Made by a program: the position numbers and the translations under genes. A stretch of DNA of 64,000 bases from Scleromitrula shiraiana. Lineage: Eukaryota > Ascomycota > Leotiomycetes > Helotiales > Sclerotiniaceae. A model generated the notes under the pieces. The model made no database searches. It was given only the letters and a program-made list of their open reading frames with translations, and was not told where the DNA came from. Where the stretch lies: contig JABELC010000001.1 in assembly GCA_028455995.1 (NCBI GenBank), positions 2,530,501-2,594,500 of the forward strand, read 5' to 3'. Below are positions 1 through 11,269 of this stretch, one piece after another; positions within the stretch are counted from its first letter, which is position 1, and each line of letters starts with the position of its first letter.

Positions 1-113
1 AAAAATGTTTCCATTGACCATGAAGTGAAAGGAAATCAAGAAAATCCACCATCATGTAACAAAGCGGTTTTACCAGACTCCTTGATATGAAACAAATGAC
101 AGATGGATGACAT

Positions 114-1076
114 TTAGTTGTAAACCTTGATGGAGTTGATGATCCAGTAAGCCTCATTGAAAGCAGCTGGGTTGGCAGAAACATAAGCATTGCAAGTAGA
201 AGTCTGAGTGCTAGCAGCACAACTTCCACTTGACCAGACGTTACCAGCCCAGTCACCACAGAAAGTGGTATCAATGATGATGTTGTGGTTCTTGAAGTGA
301 TCATCGATGTTGCAACCGCTGCCAGCGAACCTGGCGGTTGGGGTACCCCAAGTAGTAGGATCTGGGTTGCCGGATTGGATGTTGGCTGGGATGGCACTTC
401 TGGGGAAGAAGAAGATGTTGATGGTAGATGAGGTCCACTCCCAGGCATATACACCACCACCGTTGGCATTGAATCCAGCACCATAGTTGTTTGTGTCTTG
501 GGTAACTTGTGCACAGCCACTGTTTCCGTTTCCAGCGTTGCAGTTTCCATCAACAAGGGTAGTACCAGAAGCCGATCCGCTGTTGCCAATAGTGCAACCT
601 GCGGAAGTGTGAAGAGTCATTTGGTTGCTAGCCTGAGCGTTGACTCCCTCAATGACATCGATTTCACCACTGCTGGGCCAGTTTGGGCCGAAACTCCAAA
701 GTGCTGGCCAAGTTCCACAACCTGCAGGCATGTGAGCGACATCGGCGATGAACAAGCCGTGAGTGTATGCTTTGTTGGAGGTTACGCGAGTCGAAGGACG
801 ACCATCATTACCTCCGAGCTTGGTGGTGTGATCTACTCCAAGATAGACAGCTGTCTGACCAGCGTTGTTTGTGTAACCAGCAAGAGCAGACCTGTTGGCA
901 CCAGCAGCGTCTAGGTAGTCAACAAGACCGTTGGTTGGATCGGCACCGGAGTAAAAGTTAAACTCTTTGAAGAAGTTTGTGTGATCGTAAGAATCAGTGA
1001 TTGTATATGCATTCACGCTGCCGGCAACGAGAACGATAGCAGCACCGATTCGAGCAAGAACTTGAGTAGAAGGCAT
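114..1076 (-). CDS. Secreted GH16 endo-1,3(4)-beta-glucanase-like enzyme
   Basis: Single-exon gene of 320 residues. A hydrophobic signal peptide covers residues 1-23, with likely cleavage after VNA. The GH16 catalytic signature GEIDVIEGVN lies at residues 137-146; by family knowledge E138 is the nucleophile, D140 the helper and E143 the acid/base. Upstream, W123-W127 and the Cys residues fit the GH16 beta-sandwich cleft. There is no GPI-like tail and no carbohydrate-binding module, so a soluble secreted enzyme acting on fungal or plant beta-1,3/1,4-glucan is expected. The length is typical for the fungal mixed-linkage subfamily. The gene is isolated, with more than 5 kb of gene-free DNA upstream. 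Exact substrate (laminarin, lichenan or cell-wall remodelling) cannot be read from sequence. Confidence 0.92.
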   Translation of the reverse strand: MPSTQVLARIGAAIVLVAGSVNAYTITDSYDHTNFFKEFNFYSGADPTNGLVDYLDAAGANRSALAGYTNNAGQTAVYLGVDHTTKLGGNDGRPSTRVTSNKAYTHGLFIADVAHMPAGCGTWPALWSFGPNWPSSGEIDVIEGVNAQASNQMTLHTSAGCTIGNSGSASGTTLVDGNCNAGNGNSGCAQVTQDTNNYGAGFNANGGGVYAWEWTSSTINIFFFPRSAIPANIQSGNPDPTTWGTPTARFAGSGCNIDDHFKNHNIIIDTTFCGDWAGNVWSSGSCAASTQTSTCNAYVSANPAAFNEAYWIINSIKVYN

Positions 1077-2054
1077 GATTGCGAATATAATATAACGATT
1101 TCGAGTTGGCTTCGTGTTCTTCTTGATATATTTTGAATGTTTTAAAGCTTGGAAAAGCTGTGTAAAGTATTTGAAACTTTTGAAATTTTTGAATGAGTGT
1201 ATCGAGAGTATGTCTCTGAATGAGTGTTTGTCTTGTAAAGAACGTTCAAGAAGTAGTCGAAGTCAAAATGGATAGGTGATGAGCAATTTAAGGGATATTC
1301 TTCGAATCTTAAATGTAATTGTTCTCGCTTTGTTAAATATGATTAACAAAGACAATGGAAATGTTTTTACAATCGTGAGTGACAATAAGGTAAAACGTGA
1401 TAGTGAATAGAACTGAATGGGCTGAGTCTCTCAACTATCAAAGGCAGAACAAAGGCGAATAAAGGTAGCAAAAATATATGAGACGAAAATAGAACGCACT
1501 ACACGGCTTAAAGAGTGACTTAAAAGAGTGACTGTGATGCGGAACAGTTGCGAAGATAGAAATTCAACAGAAAGATCACAGATATAGAAAGAAACTTTTC
1601 TTTCAAAATCGAGGGTATGAGAAGATATTATAAGAACGAGAGGATTGACAAATTGTCAAGTTGATAGATCTTTGTCCAAAATAGTTCAAGTCTCTTGGGG
1701 AAATGAAGGGGGAACGTTTCTCCAAGGATGGTCCAATACCCTGTAGAATATGTATCTAGGATGAGCTTTTTACCCTTGAACCAAGAAACTGACGTTTTAA
1801 GTTTTATGGAGGGGTATCGTAGATAGAAAAAAAAAACGATTGTTGTTTGGTTGTGTTGTATAACATGGTAGATATATATCTTAATATCTTAACGGCTGTT
1901 GAAGTATGAAGTATTTATCAGTATGGAACAAACGAGATACGACCTGATAGTAGACCATTTTTCGTTGGGTTGGAACTTTGAAAGGTCTGGTTTTAGTAGA
2001 CCTCGACAGCCACAAGATTGAATAGAAGGATCATGATTGCTGAACCAGACATAA

Positions 2055-2298
2055 TGATCAACCGGATAATCTAATCTAATTAAGTAATGATTATAATTGT
2101 AATTATAATGATAATAATTATTATGATAATTATAATAATCGAGTATTAATCACTATTGAAGCATATAATTACAGTATAATATAAGGTTGATAAATTTTAT
2201 ATTAGTACTACTTACTCCTAGTATATATAAAACCTTCCTTGATTAGATTAGATTGTCCGGTTAATCAATATCCGGTTAACCAATATCCGGTTCATCAG
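2055..2298. repeat. AT-rich element with 28-bp imperfect inverted ends plus 15-bp tandem units
   Basis: Left arm 2055-2082 and right arm 2240-2267 are inverted copies matching at about 25 of 28 bases (core ATCTAATCTAATCA / AACCGGA). The DNA between is almost pure A/T and internally palindromic around 2105-2140. The right arm runs into three 15-bp tandem units starting TCCGGTTAA at 2256, 2271 and 2286. The size and ends are MITE-like. I see no clear target-site duplication. Confidence 0.55.
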
Positions 2299-2888
2299 TA
2301 AATAATTCATACTAGATCCTTCTATAATTTTGATATATAGTTACCTACACTACCTACATACTTATTATCCACACTTTGACAATAAAAATGTGATTTGATG
2401 TGTAGGAATCTACTCAGTAATTTAATTTAATTGGTTGGAATAAAGAAACCAAGAAAATAATACAGGGTTTATTAAAGATTCATGATGCAGCCAGTAAGAA
2501 GTTAATAATAAGTTGCAATAAAATGATTAGATGCTTGAGATGCTTAAGATGCTTGAGATGTTTGAGATGAGATACTTGAGATGAGATACTTGAGATACTT
2601 GAGATTCCAGCGTTTAAAGTTCGTGATGGTTACTTTATATATTAGATGCCAAGAAGACTTTTCATTATTATTTTTCTCTTTTTCACGGGAGTAAGCGAAA
2701 CGGATCTACGAAATAAGCACCCGTGAAAGTGACGAAAGTAGACTAGTTAGATTAGTAATTGAGAGGACGGACTTTTTTAAAAAAAAAAAGAGTCAGGACT
2801 CTTCTCTTTACTAGTATCAGGATTAAATTTCATATTTTCTGCACCGACACTTCCGTAATACCATAGTACCGTAAAACCTCTCTTTTTG

Positions 2889-4617
2889 TTTTTGTACCAA
2901 AAAGAAGAGACATAATCTTATCAACAGAATGAGAATCATCTATATAATCATCTATATAATCATCTATATAAGTCTAATAATGTCTCTTCTCTTTGTTTTA
3001 GAATAGTATATCCGCTTTATTCTACTATTTGATTGGAAAGATTGATAAAGTGGATAGGTTTTTTGCATTTTGAAAAACTTCAATATTACTATTTTGAGTA
3101 TAGTTCACAATAGAAGAAGAGAAAAACTACTTTTAATTGGAGATTATACGGTAGGTAGGTGCTTATTGGTAGGTATTGTAAGGTAGGATCAATCCTCTAC
3201 ATTAAAACAATACATTAAAACAAACATATGCGAGGCTAATAATTCCAAGTGATCAAGCCAGCTGATACAAACAGATAGATTATCTGGACTATAATCTCCT
3301 TCCACTAACTTCCCCAATAACTTCCCCAGATGGGGAACTCCGCTGGAAAAAAGGAAAATATATATATTTGGAAATAAATGACGACATGAGTCGAAAAAAG
3401 TAAAAATAACCATAATAGGTTGCAAGAAGAAAAATCTTAAAAAGGAACAAAGAGAATAATAGGAATAGGTATAGGAATAGGTATAGGAATAGGTATAGGA
3501 ATAGGTATAGGAATAGGAATAGGAATAGGAACAGGAATAGGAATAATAAGAATAGGAATAGGAACAAGAACAGGAAAATTGGCGGAAGATTGCCGAGAGA
3601 AGCTAATCCTCCATATTATCCAATTAGAGATATTATCTCAAAGAATTTCCAAACATAGTATCAATTCATCGTCTGGGCATAACATCTCAAGTACAATATT
3701 CTAAACATTTTCCATAGCCTACTAAATAACTGGTGTTCCCGAGGGTACGTATAATTGCAAATAAACAATCAACATGCCCCTATATGAAACAGTTCCTGAA
3801 ATGAAGGCCAAAAAAACCAATCGAGGTCAAAGACCCCAAAATATGCGAAAATTTCTTCTTTCCCATTAATTCATCCATTCATTCATTCATCCATTCATCC
3901 TTATTATTCATGTCAAAAAAAAAAAAACTTCTCCATTTACTTTCACCCTCCTGATCCAATTGTTTATGCCCCACGTAAGCTCTTCCAACATACCGCGCGC
4001 TTCGTATCTATCCATCGCATCATCCCCACACGCGCATGAAACAAAAGATGGCACGCAGGATCCGACCCGACCAAGTATTTGGATATCTACTATTTGCTGT
4101 AGGTTCGTGTGTAGATAGCGATAGCCATTCGTACCAGCCATATAGATAAACAGATGACATCATCTAGGCCACTCACCAAGTCACATCCGAGTAGAAAGGA
4201 AACTATCCATTCCTTCAAAAAAAACTGCTGTGGCTCACAAGACCTCCTTCCCTCAATATCAAGATCAAACAAACGAGAGGATCGAACCATACAACCTCAG
4301 TACGTACTCTTGCCCCCAAAAGTAAAAACAATTAACCTTGGGATACGACCCCAAATACCCAGCTAGGTAGGGGTATTCAGGATGAATGTTGTTGAGATTA
4401 TTAAAAAATCCTTCGAATCATGCTCTCTTTCTACCCCGGCACAGATGAGTTGATTAGACGGATGGATTGCATGCTATGGATGTTCAATCTCGGCCATATT
4501 ATGCGTTTATTTATGTTTGCATCCTGCATACATCGTGTGACTAGGTACATGAGTAGGCATTAGACTGGGTATTCGTATATCCATCTCTATCTATGCCTCT
4601 TCTCTTTGGTACAAAAA
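2889..4617. repeat. Inverted 22-bp pair (2889-2910 / 4596-4617), possible remnant ends
   Basis: The sequence at 2889-2910 is nearly the reverse complement of 4596-4617 (about 20 of 22 bases; core TTTTTGTACCAAA). The 1.7 kb between holds no transposase-like ORF. The motif recurs in direct orientation at 4687-4709 and 4751-4770, so this may be a short dispersed motif and not the two ends of one element. Confidence 0.35.
3461..3565. repeat. Minisatellite of GGAATAGGTATA units
   Basis: Direct 12-bp and 6-bp units of GGAATA/GGTATA run for about 100 bp. The reverse strand reads as a low-complexity Phe-Leu-Tyr ORF that is not a gene. Confidence 0.85.
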
Positions 4618-4820
4618 AAAAAGAAGAAGAAGAAGATTTTATTGCAAGACTACTCAGTTCTTGTTTTTGCCTCAAGACAGAGTTTACCTCTTCTCTTTAG
4701 TACAAAAAGAGTGCTTCTCCTCTTCTCCTCTTTTCTCTTTTCTGTATTCTCTTTTCTCTTCGGTACAAACAAGGAGATTTTATTACGACTCGGAGGTCGT
4801 TTTTGCCCTGAGACACGGCG
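4592..4820. repeat. Imperfect tandem repeat, two units of about 90 bp
   Basis: Unit 1 (4592-4690) and unit 2 (4745-4820) share the order CTCTTCTCTTTGGTACAAA, then GAGATTTTATT, then TTTTTGCC(T/C)(C/T)(A/G)AGACA. A third copy of the first block sits between them at 4687-4709. Nature unknown. Confidence 0.5.
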
Positions 4821-5219
4821 TATTACGCTAATGTTTTGGCAGGATCTTGGCACATTACCGACGTAGTTCATTGGCTCGAGAAGAGGTGGCGTGTCAGGGC
4901 TTCAGTGTCGTCATATATATATAATATACATGCTTATAAACAAGTCTAATAGATCAAAATCAGATCACTGGCAGATGCTATGTGACAATACATTATTAAA
5001 TTAAAAATCAAATCAAATCAAATCAAATCAAATCAAAAGTCTCACTCACTCCTTACTCATACATGAGGACAATCAATCACATTACTCATAGTACATGCCA
5101 GTGAGATCAATCACGTACTGCTCGGTTAAATTGAAATTGACTCGGAAGCACGCGCTAAATTGCAGACTCGGAATAACCTCAAAATTCATGATGATTTTGT
5201 ACAAATCGTCTTTTGCCAG

Positions 5220-5557
5220 TGTGTCGATGTAAATAAATTGATTAATTATTTAAGATATTAAATATGAATTATTGATAATTAAAAATTAAACAAAAGATTT
5301 TATGATACTATATAATATTTAATCAGTAAATGTAAACTTGAAGTAAAACTTCAAATTGAAATCACTTAGACTACTAGCATTATAAATTTATAAAAATATA
5401 TTTTTATTTAAAATATATATATATATAATTATATAACTATTTAAATTAATCAACATAATATTAATAAAGATCCGAGTCACTGGCACTGGCATGTAAAGAA
5501 TTCAAAATAAAATGTTTTACTATATAAAATTATCGATTATAAGACTATTCAGCACTG
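5220..5557. repeat. Extreme AT-rich block flanked by inverted TTGCCAGTG / CACTGGCAA
   Basis: The block 5225-5545 is almost pure A/T with many self-complementary stretches. TTGCCAGTG at its left edge is repeated inverted as CACTGGCAA near 5549. CACTGGCA also recurs nearby (about 4966 and 5475). It may be a degenerate MITE-like element; the short arms make this weak. Confidence 0.3.
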
Positions 5558-5699
5558 GCAATTCAACGCGTGTTTCAATTTTAATTTCAAGTTTGACCGA
5601 GTATTACATATCCATTTGATTCATAATATAATATCATATCATATCATATCATATCATCAAAATCCTATTCACATTGCGTTCCACCCTATCATATCGTAA

Positions 5700-5950
5700 C
5701 CCCCCCCCCCCCCCCATCATCATATACCAGAACCCCCCCTCCCCCCGACATCCATAACATATGTATACAATTCCCTCTCTCCCTTCTTCTCCCCATCCCC
5801 ATCCCCATCCCCATCCCGATGATCGTCATCAACTCCCCTTTTCCTCAAATCAATCAACCATCTCCCCTCCCATCTCCTCCCCTCTCCTCCCCTCCCCTCC
5901 CCTCTCCTCCCCTCCCCTCCCCTCTCCTCTCCTCTCATCTCCTCTCATCT
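5700..5950. repeat. C-rich and CT-rich simple sequence
   Basis: A run of 16 C at 5700-5715 is followed by CCCCAT units (about 5791-5817) and a long CCCCTCTCCT tract (about 5865-5950). The tract is strand-asymmetric (pyrimidine on +). Both strands read as low-complexity ORFs that should not be called genes. Confidence 0.85.
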
Positions 5951-6394
5951 CCCATTAAAAGCACAAACGAACAACGAACAACTTGAACAAACAACAAACA
6001 TCCACAGTACAAAAAGACACGAACTTGAAGCTTCCGTTCCGAATTCAAATTAAATGAAGCCGACAACACAGAAGAAATCTATAAGGGAGTATGTGTATAT
6101 ACCCCGCTGGTTATCTAGTATGAGAAAGAAAGGAAGCAAAAGAAATAGAAAGGTAAATCATTCGTTCGTTCGTTTCGTGAAATGATCAGAAGAGTGACGA
6201 TAACAATGACACGACCCCATATCGAGAAGGAAGAAAAGGAGTATTGGGAAAAAGAGTGATTGAATTTTCTATCCATTCCACTCCACACCATAAAGGTTAG
6301 GGTTTATTTCTGAAACCTGTCTGTCGAAAAGGATGGTATAACCACCGACATTCATTTCCAGCACGATTCTATATTTTCCATTCCCCTCACTCAC

Positions 6395-7931
6395 TCACGA
6401 AGAATTCCCATCACCTCCATTTCCATTCCCATCCTTCTTCTCCTCCTTCTTCCCCACCAGCTTCTGCCAAGCCTTCGCAACCCAATCCTCCTTGAATTTC
6501 TCCCACCACGTACGATTCAGAAAATTGCTCAACTCGCGATAATTATACATTTCACCCCAGCAATCCCTCCCCCACTCGCACCCCGCCATATTAACCAAGA
6601 AATCCCGATCCTTCTCGTTATAATGAATGCGCGTATCATTCCCATTATCCGAGCAGGCGCCCGGGGGGAAACTGTTGATACGTCGCTGCTCGATAAATGC
6701 CGTGTGGGGTCGAATCCACGGTTGGTTGATGTAGAGGAATTCGAGAGCATCTTGTTCTTTGTGTTCCCATTCCATGTGTTTTTGCTCGTAGCCTACTGGG
6801 TCCCACCATACGTCTAGGAGTCGATCTGTCCAGGCGCTGCGACGGACGAAGAAGGATCCGAGGTTGAATCCGGAACAATCTTGGGGCACGATTAAGTTTA
6901 TTGATTTGGCGGTTCCGTCTCCTACTGCGCTGCGAGATTCGGCATCGAGGTGTTTGCCTTGAAAGGGGTGGGTTATGTTGAGGGGGTTGTATTCGTTGAT
7001 GTCGCGGTAGGTGTTTTTCGAAAGGCTGTTGAAGATGTGTGATTGTAAGGAATAGCTTGGTTCCATTATAAAAGTATTTAAATCCAACCACCAGAACCTG
7101 TAACTTGTTAGCTTGCAAATGATGATGTGGGAGTGGATAGATTTTACCATTCAGCGTCCGGATACTTCCTTAAAGAGTTTCGAATAGTATCAACCTTCTC
7201 CCAGCTCTCTCTCCATTCATGAGCATATCTCTTCTTAGTGCTCATATCCACGATCTCCAACTCGTAACCCCATTTATTTGCGTATTTCTTCTTGTTGCGT
7301 ACACTATCTCTCTCAATTGCCCATTCTCTTGGACCTTTCCATTCCATTACTCCTCCTCCTTGATTAGCCGCAAGTATTATAACAAACTTTTTGCCACCCC
7401 CCAAATGCGATGCTCGTCGCCACCAAAAATGTAAAGCTATTCCATTATTGTCAGAATTGGTCGGGTTCGAGTACCCCAAGGAATTGATCTCGACTCACGC
7501 GTTGAATAGAAAAGTATTATCATCATTACAAACCCCAAAACAATCATAAAACGCAATTTTAATTTACGACTCACTCTCGCAAGAGTATGTCTTATCCGTG
7601 CCATATTTGAAGATCCCATCCATCGTCCGCGCCCAAGTTTCTCTTTTTCCGCATAACTTTTATCTCCCCCCATATGAAATCGTGGCAGACTGCTTGAAAT
7701 ATTTCTGATGTGTCGGTTGAAAAAACCATTATTTTTTGTCGAAAATGAAGGATAACCATTAACTTCTTCACTCTTCGCTCTTGCAGATTCCCAGGTTACC
7801 GAAGAACCATTTGGACCCCGAGACATCTTGTTGGGACTCGATCTTCCACTGACACTGGTATAAGGACTTGTGAGACCTGGACTAGCCCATCCTCCGCCAG
7901 GTCTAGGAGATGGACTGCGGGATAATGACAT
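6395..7931 (-). CDS. MNN10: GT34 alpha-1,6-mannosyltransferase subunit, MNN10-like
   Basis: Three exons give 474 residues: 7931-7499, 7436-7148 and 7097-6395, with introns 7498-7437 and 7147-7098. The start MSLSRSPSPRPGGGW follows the Ser/Pro-rich cytosolic tail usual in this family; longer upstream ORF sequence has no coding look. A signal anchor lies at about residues 127-143 (type II Golgi topology). Exon 2 begins the GMA12/MNN10 (GT34) domain with VIILAANQGGGVMEWKG; exon 3 starts at the FWWLDLNTFIMEPS motif, which stands in the metal/GDP-mannose site region, then HKEQDALEFLY and MAGCEWGRDC. In yeast Mnn10 works in the M-Pol II complex extending the N-glycan mannan backbone. The coding strand is C-rich in the middle and G-rich at its 3' end, changing near 6655. 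MNN11 is the main alternative. Confidence 0.85.
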
Positions 7932-10231
7932 TGGGTCACTCGGTGTACCAGGTATAGGTGCCAACACCCGGGTTGAAGAATGTGAAGAGGACACCTCAGA
8001 TTCGTGATTCAATTTTATCTGTAGTGAAGACCGTCTCCGATGATGTTGTTGGTGAGAACCTTTTAAAGTAGAAGAAAGACCGGAGGACGCCAGCTTGACG
8101 AATGAAATGAATTGAGATAAATAAAAAAAATTAATTGATAGATATGATGAGATAAAACACTTTAAACCCTTTCTAGCGTCGTATTCAAGACTATTAAAGA
8201 CTGGTAACTGCAAGCGTCGGGTTCGGGTCCAACACCAAAAATTCCAATATTTTCCAACTAAAGGTAGTAGGTACGAGGTAAGTACGGTGCGGTACGGTAG
8301 TGTACCAAAGTGCGGAAACGAAAGAACGAACGAATGAATGAATGAAAGAATGAATGAATGGATAGATCGTATTAAAATTATTAAATTATTATTTTGAAGG
8401 GTGGATGAGTGTTTTACTGCAAAGTGTCCTAAGTTAATTGCTTGGCGGCGTATCTTCGTGTTTAGATTATAGGTACAGGTACAGATATAGATAAGGTTGG
8501 TAATACGTTCCGTACCGGTAATCTTTTTTTCCAACTTTCTCGATAGCTGTGGTGTGATAGTGTGGCGCTCTGAGAAGGGTGTACAGTAAGAAAGAGTACT
8601 GTAAGAGAAAGAAAAAATTGTGTGAGATGGTGGTGAGTAGTTCTTGGGTTTATATTGAAGTACTGTACTCGAGTAATGACTGAATAAAGTACTGATATCG
8701 ATGTGAGTAATAAGAATCTTCAAAGTATGTACAGTGCAGTTGAGATGACATAGAAAAGAAGAAGAAGAAAAGGTGAATATATTTTATTCTAAACCCTTGA
8801 AAACTCTCGTCCTGATTATTGTAATTATTTAATTCCTTTTTCAATCCAAGCTTTCCGAATGCTCGGATGAGATTGAATCGTTACCCAGGTGGATTAATGT
8901 TGAACTCTTGTGTAATTAGGTAATTACGCTTCTTAATAGGGGGTTACTCAGACCAATTCTATGGACGGATTACAGTATGGCTCAAGTAAGTACGAAGTAT
9001 TTCTATAGCGAATCTTTCCTCCTCTCCCCCATTCTCCTCTCTCTCTTTATATACAGATAAGATAGGATAGGATAGCATAGAGACTGTAAGTATTCCCACG
9101 GTAGGAACCATAAGATAGGGGGAGGAGATCTCTTATCAATATGCTCACCGTACTCGCTGTTCATTACTAGATAAAGCCTGTTTACTTTAAATTACGGATA
9201 CAGTCCTCATCCATACTGTAGCTAAGATGTTGGCTCATGCTCTCGGCTTCTCTTTTTCAATCTTTCAAACGGTTGTCGAGCTGAATTATGTGAACACAAC
9301 ATTTATTTGAATGTATGTCTCCTCAAGATATCCATGGATTTCAACGTTATACGAATTGCTTAGTTCCACTTGGAGTTTCATGAGTCCCATTGTCTTTCAT
9401 GTACGTATGGCAGGTTCTACAATGTGTAGAGATAGACACTTTCTTATAGAACTGTGTATCTCTTAACACTGTCACGGAAGATTATATCATCTCTTCCCAT
9501 TCCCATTCTCATCTCAAGCAAGTACACGGTCCTCAGCTTGATCTAGATCCGATATCTATCGAAATTTCTACTAGTAAGCATGGATGTATGTATAACTTCG
9601 GCATCGCTTGATTACTGTGCGGGAACATACTTCGTACTATCGGCATGGAACTGCGGAAAGGTAAGTTCAGAAGATTTGTATCATAGCAAACAAACATCAA
9701 TGAAGTGGTGAGAAAACTCAGAGAGGGTAATAACAAGTACGTTTGGTATCAGTACAGTAGTTTGATAATGATCTTCATGAATCTCGACGTTAGGTCTTGG
9801 CGTTGTATTCTAGCAAGTATTCATCTGAACTCTTGGATCGGCGGCAATGCATAGAAATGTAGTAATTAAATTAATACTTCATCCTAATGAACGTTCGACT
9901 GGGCAGTTGTGGAATACTTCACTTTTGGATAGAAAACAATAAAAATATATCTATTATATATTATATAGTAGGTACTTATACTTATGTGTACTATATACCT
10001 ATTTACCTACAAGAAGGTGAGTAAGGTGAGTACTGTATAACAAAACCCAAGTAAAGTACACTTAACATAATATAATCTTCTAATCATATACCTAGGTACA
10101 ACAGAACACTGATGATATAGATTGAACATTTGTATAAAAGGAAACGTACCGAGATTCGAAAGAAATATATCTTGGAAAAGAAGTGTATCTAGAACGATTT
10201 CAAACAGCTCGAAAAAAGAATCTTCGTACTT

Positions 10232-10268
<37 letters not shown>

Positions 10269-11269
10269 ATATTTGGGGATCTAATATGAAAAGATTCTGT
10301 TGACTAATAATAAGCCATAGACGAAACCTCACCAGAAACCTCACAAGTACTATTAATAGGTGTGGGGTGGCTTTTACGACTTTTATTGACATGTTAACCT
10401 TGGAAGTTGAACAGTTCCATCTCACTTCATCCTTCCCTTCAATTTTTTCGACTTCAAGACTCCAGGCTCGAGCTGGATCTCTATTATGAGTGTCTGGACC
10501 TTTATGCGCTGCCGCTTAATGTCGATCAATTATGCATTCTAGTCATTTTAGACAAGAAAAATTGGTGGGCTAAGCTGTTACTTCTTATTTTACCGCTCTA
10601 ACCAAATCATTTTCAGATCAAGCCTTCATGTCGGCGCGTAAAAGTTACAATAATAGAGCATTCTTCTCAATCGAGTGGCTAATAAAATTAGACAATGTTA
10701 CCATCTCTTGCGACTGTTAACGAATGAAAGGTTTGGTTATTTATGGTCTTTCGCATTCTATCATCAGATTGTGCTTCATGGTCAAATTGTAGGTCTACTT
10801 CATAATGGGAGACATCATCACTCTCGTTTCACTCTTTCTTTGATTCTGCACACATTCATTTTTGCGTGTACTTTTCTACGTATTTTATATTGTATATTGT
10901 CACAGATTGTTTTCACTTCTTATTGTATCTGTCGGATTACGGAAGACTCACACTCGTTTATCATTCTTTGCTATTGTTGAGTTCTCAATAGCTATTGTTT
11001 GACTTTTATCTTATTGTCTAACTCCATTCCCATCCTTTAATATTCAAGTTTTTCCTTGTCTCTATCATGAAAGAACTGGACCTTATTAGACCTGTTCCAT
11101 AATTGGCCCTTCGAGTTGCCATTGCGACCTTCCTCAAGTAAAGACGAAGTGTACAATCTTTTTGAATCAAAGCAAGAACGATCATTACCATAAACAGTAC
11201 ATATCATCAACAGCAGTTTCAATAAATTCAACGAACCACAATTTTGACAAATTTTGACACCATTTCACC
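7932..11269. other. Intergenic region upstream of MNN10-like and of the 1204-residue protein gene
   Basis: About 3.3 kb with no convincing gene. It holds the 5' region of the MNN10-like gene (to about 8.9 kb), GATAGG-type repeats at about 9055-9075, and a (TA)n tract at 10234-10266. The proximal upstream region of the + strand gene (about 10.4-11.27 kb) is T-rich on + up to about 11.0 kb and A-rich just before the start. ORFs here are short and have no recognisable domain. Confidence 0.6.
10234..10266. repeat. (TA)n microsatellite
   Basis: An uninterrupted TA tract of about 33 bp. Confidence 0.9.

Larger units (their letters stand above)
1077..6394. other. Gene-free, AT- and repeat-rich region (promoter side of GH16)
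   Basis: About 5.3 kb between the 5' end of the GH16 gene and the 3' end of the MNN10-like gene. No ORF here looks like protein; the longer ones are translations of simple repeats. It holds the GH16 promoter (to about 1.9 kb), an inverted-repeat element at 2055-2298, an inverted pair of a CTCTTCTCTTTGGTACAAAAA motif at 2889-2910 and 4596-4617, GGAATAGGTATA and AATCA arrays, a very AT-rich block at 5220-5540 and C-rich tracts at 5700-5950. Confidence 0.7.

Noticed and set aside
767..961. ORFs on the strand opposite the GH16 gene
   Set aside because: Antisense shadows of a clear GH16 coding sequence.
3289..3567. Phe/Leu/Tyr-rich membrane-like ORF
   Set aside because: Translation of the GGAATAGGTATA minisatellite; no other coding sign.
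5220..5545. RIP-mutated transposon
   Set aside because: The block is AT-rich, but no residual transposase or reverse-transcriptase reading frame is visible, so RIP cannot be claimed by eye.
7455..7480. GGGTTCGAGTACCCC resembling a tRNA T-arm
   Set aside because: It lies within an intron of the MNN10-like gene and has no matching anticodon or acceptor arms.
7437..8723. Long open frame extending the MNN10-like protein upstream of residue 1
   Set aside because: The extra N-terminal part is a low-complexity Phe/Ile/Ser/His translation with no family match; MSLSRSPSPRPGGGW at 7931 fits the usual start.
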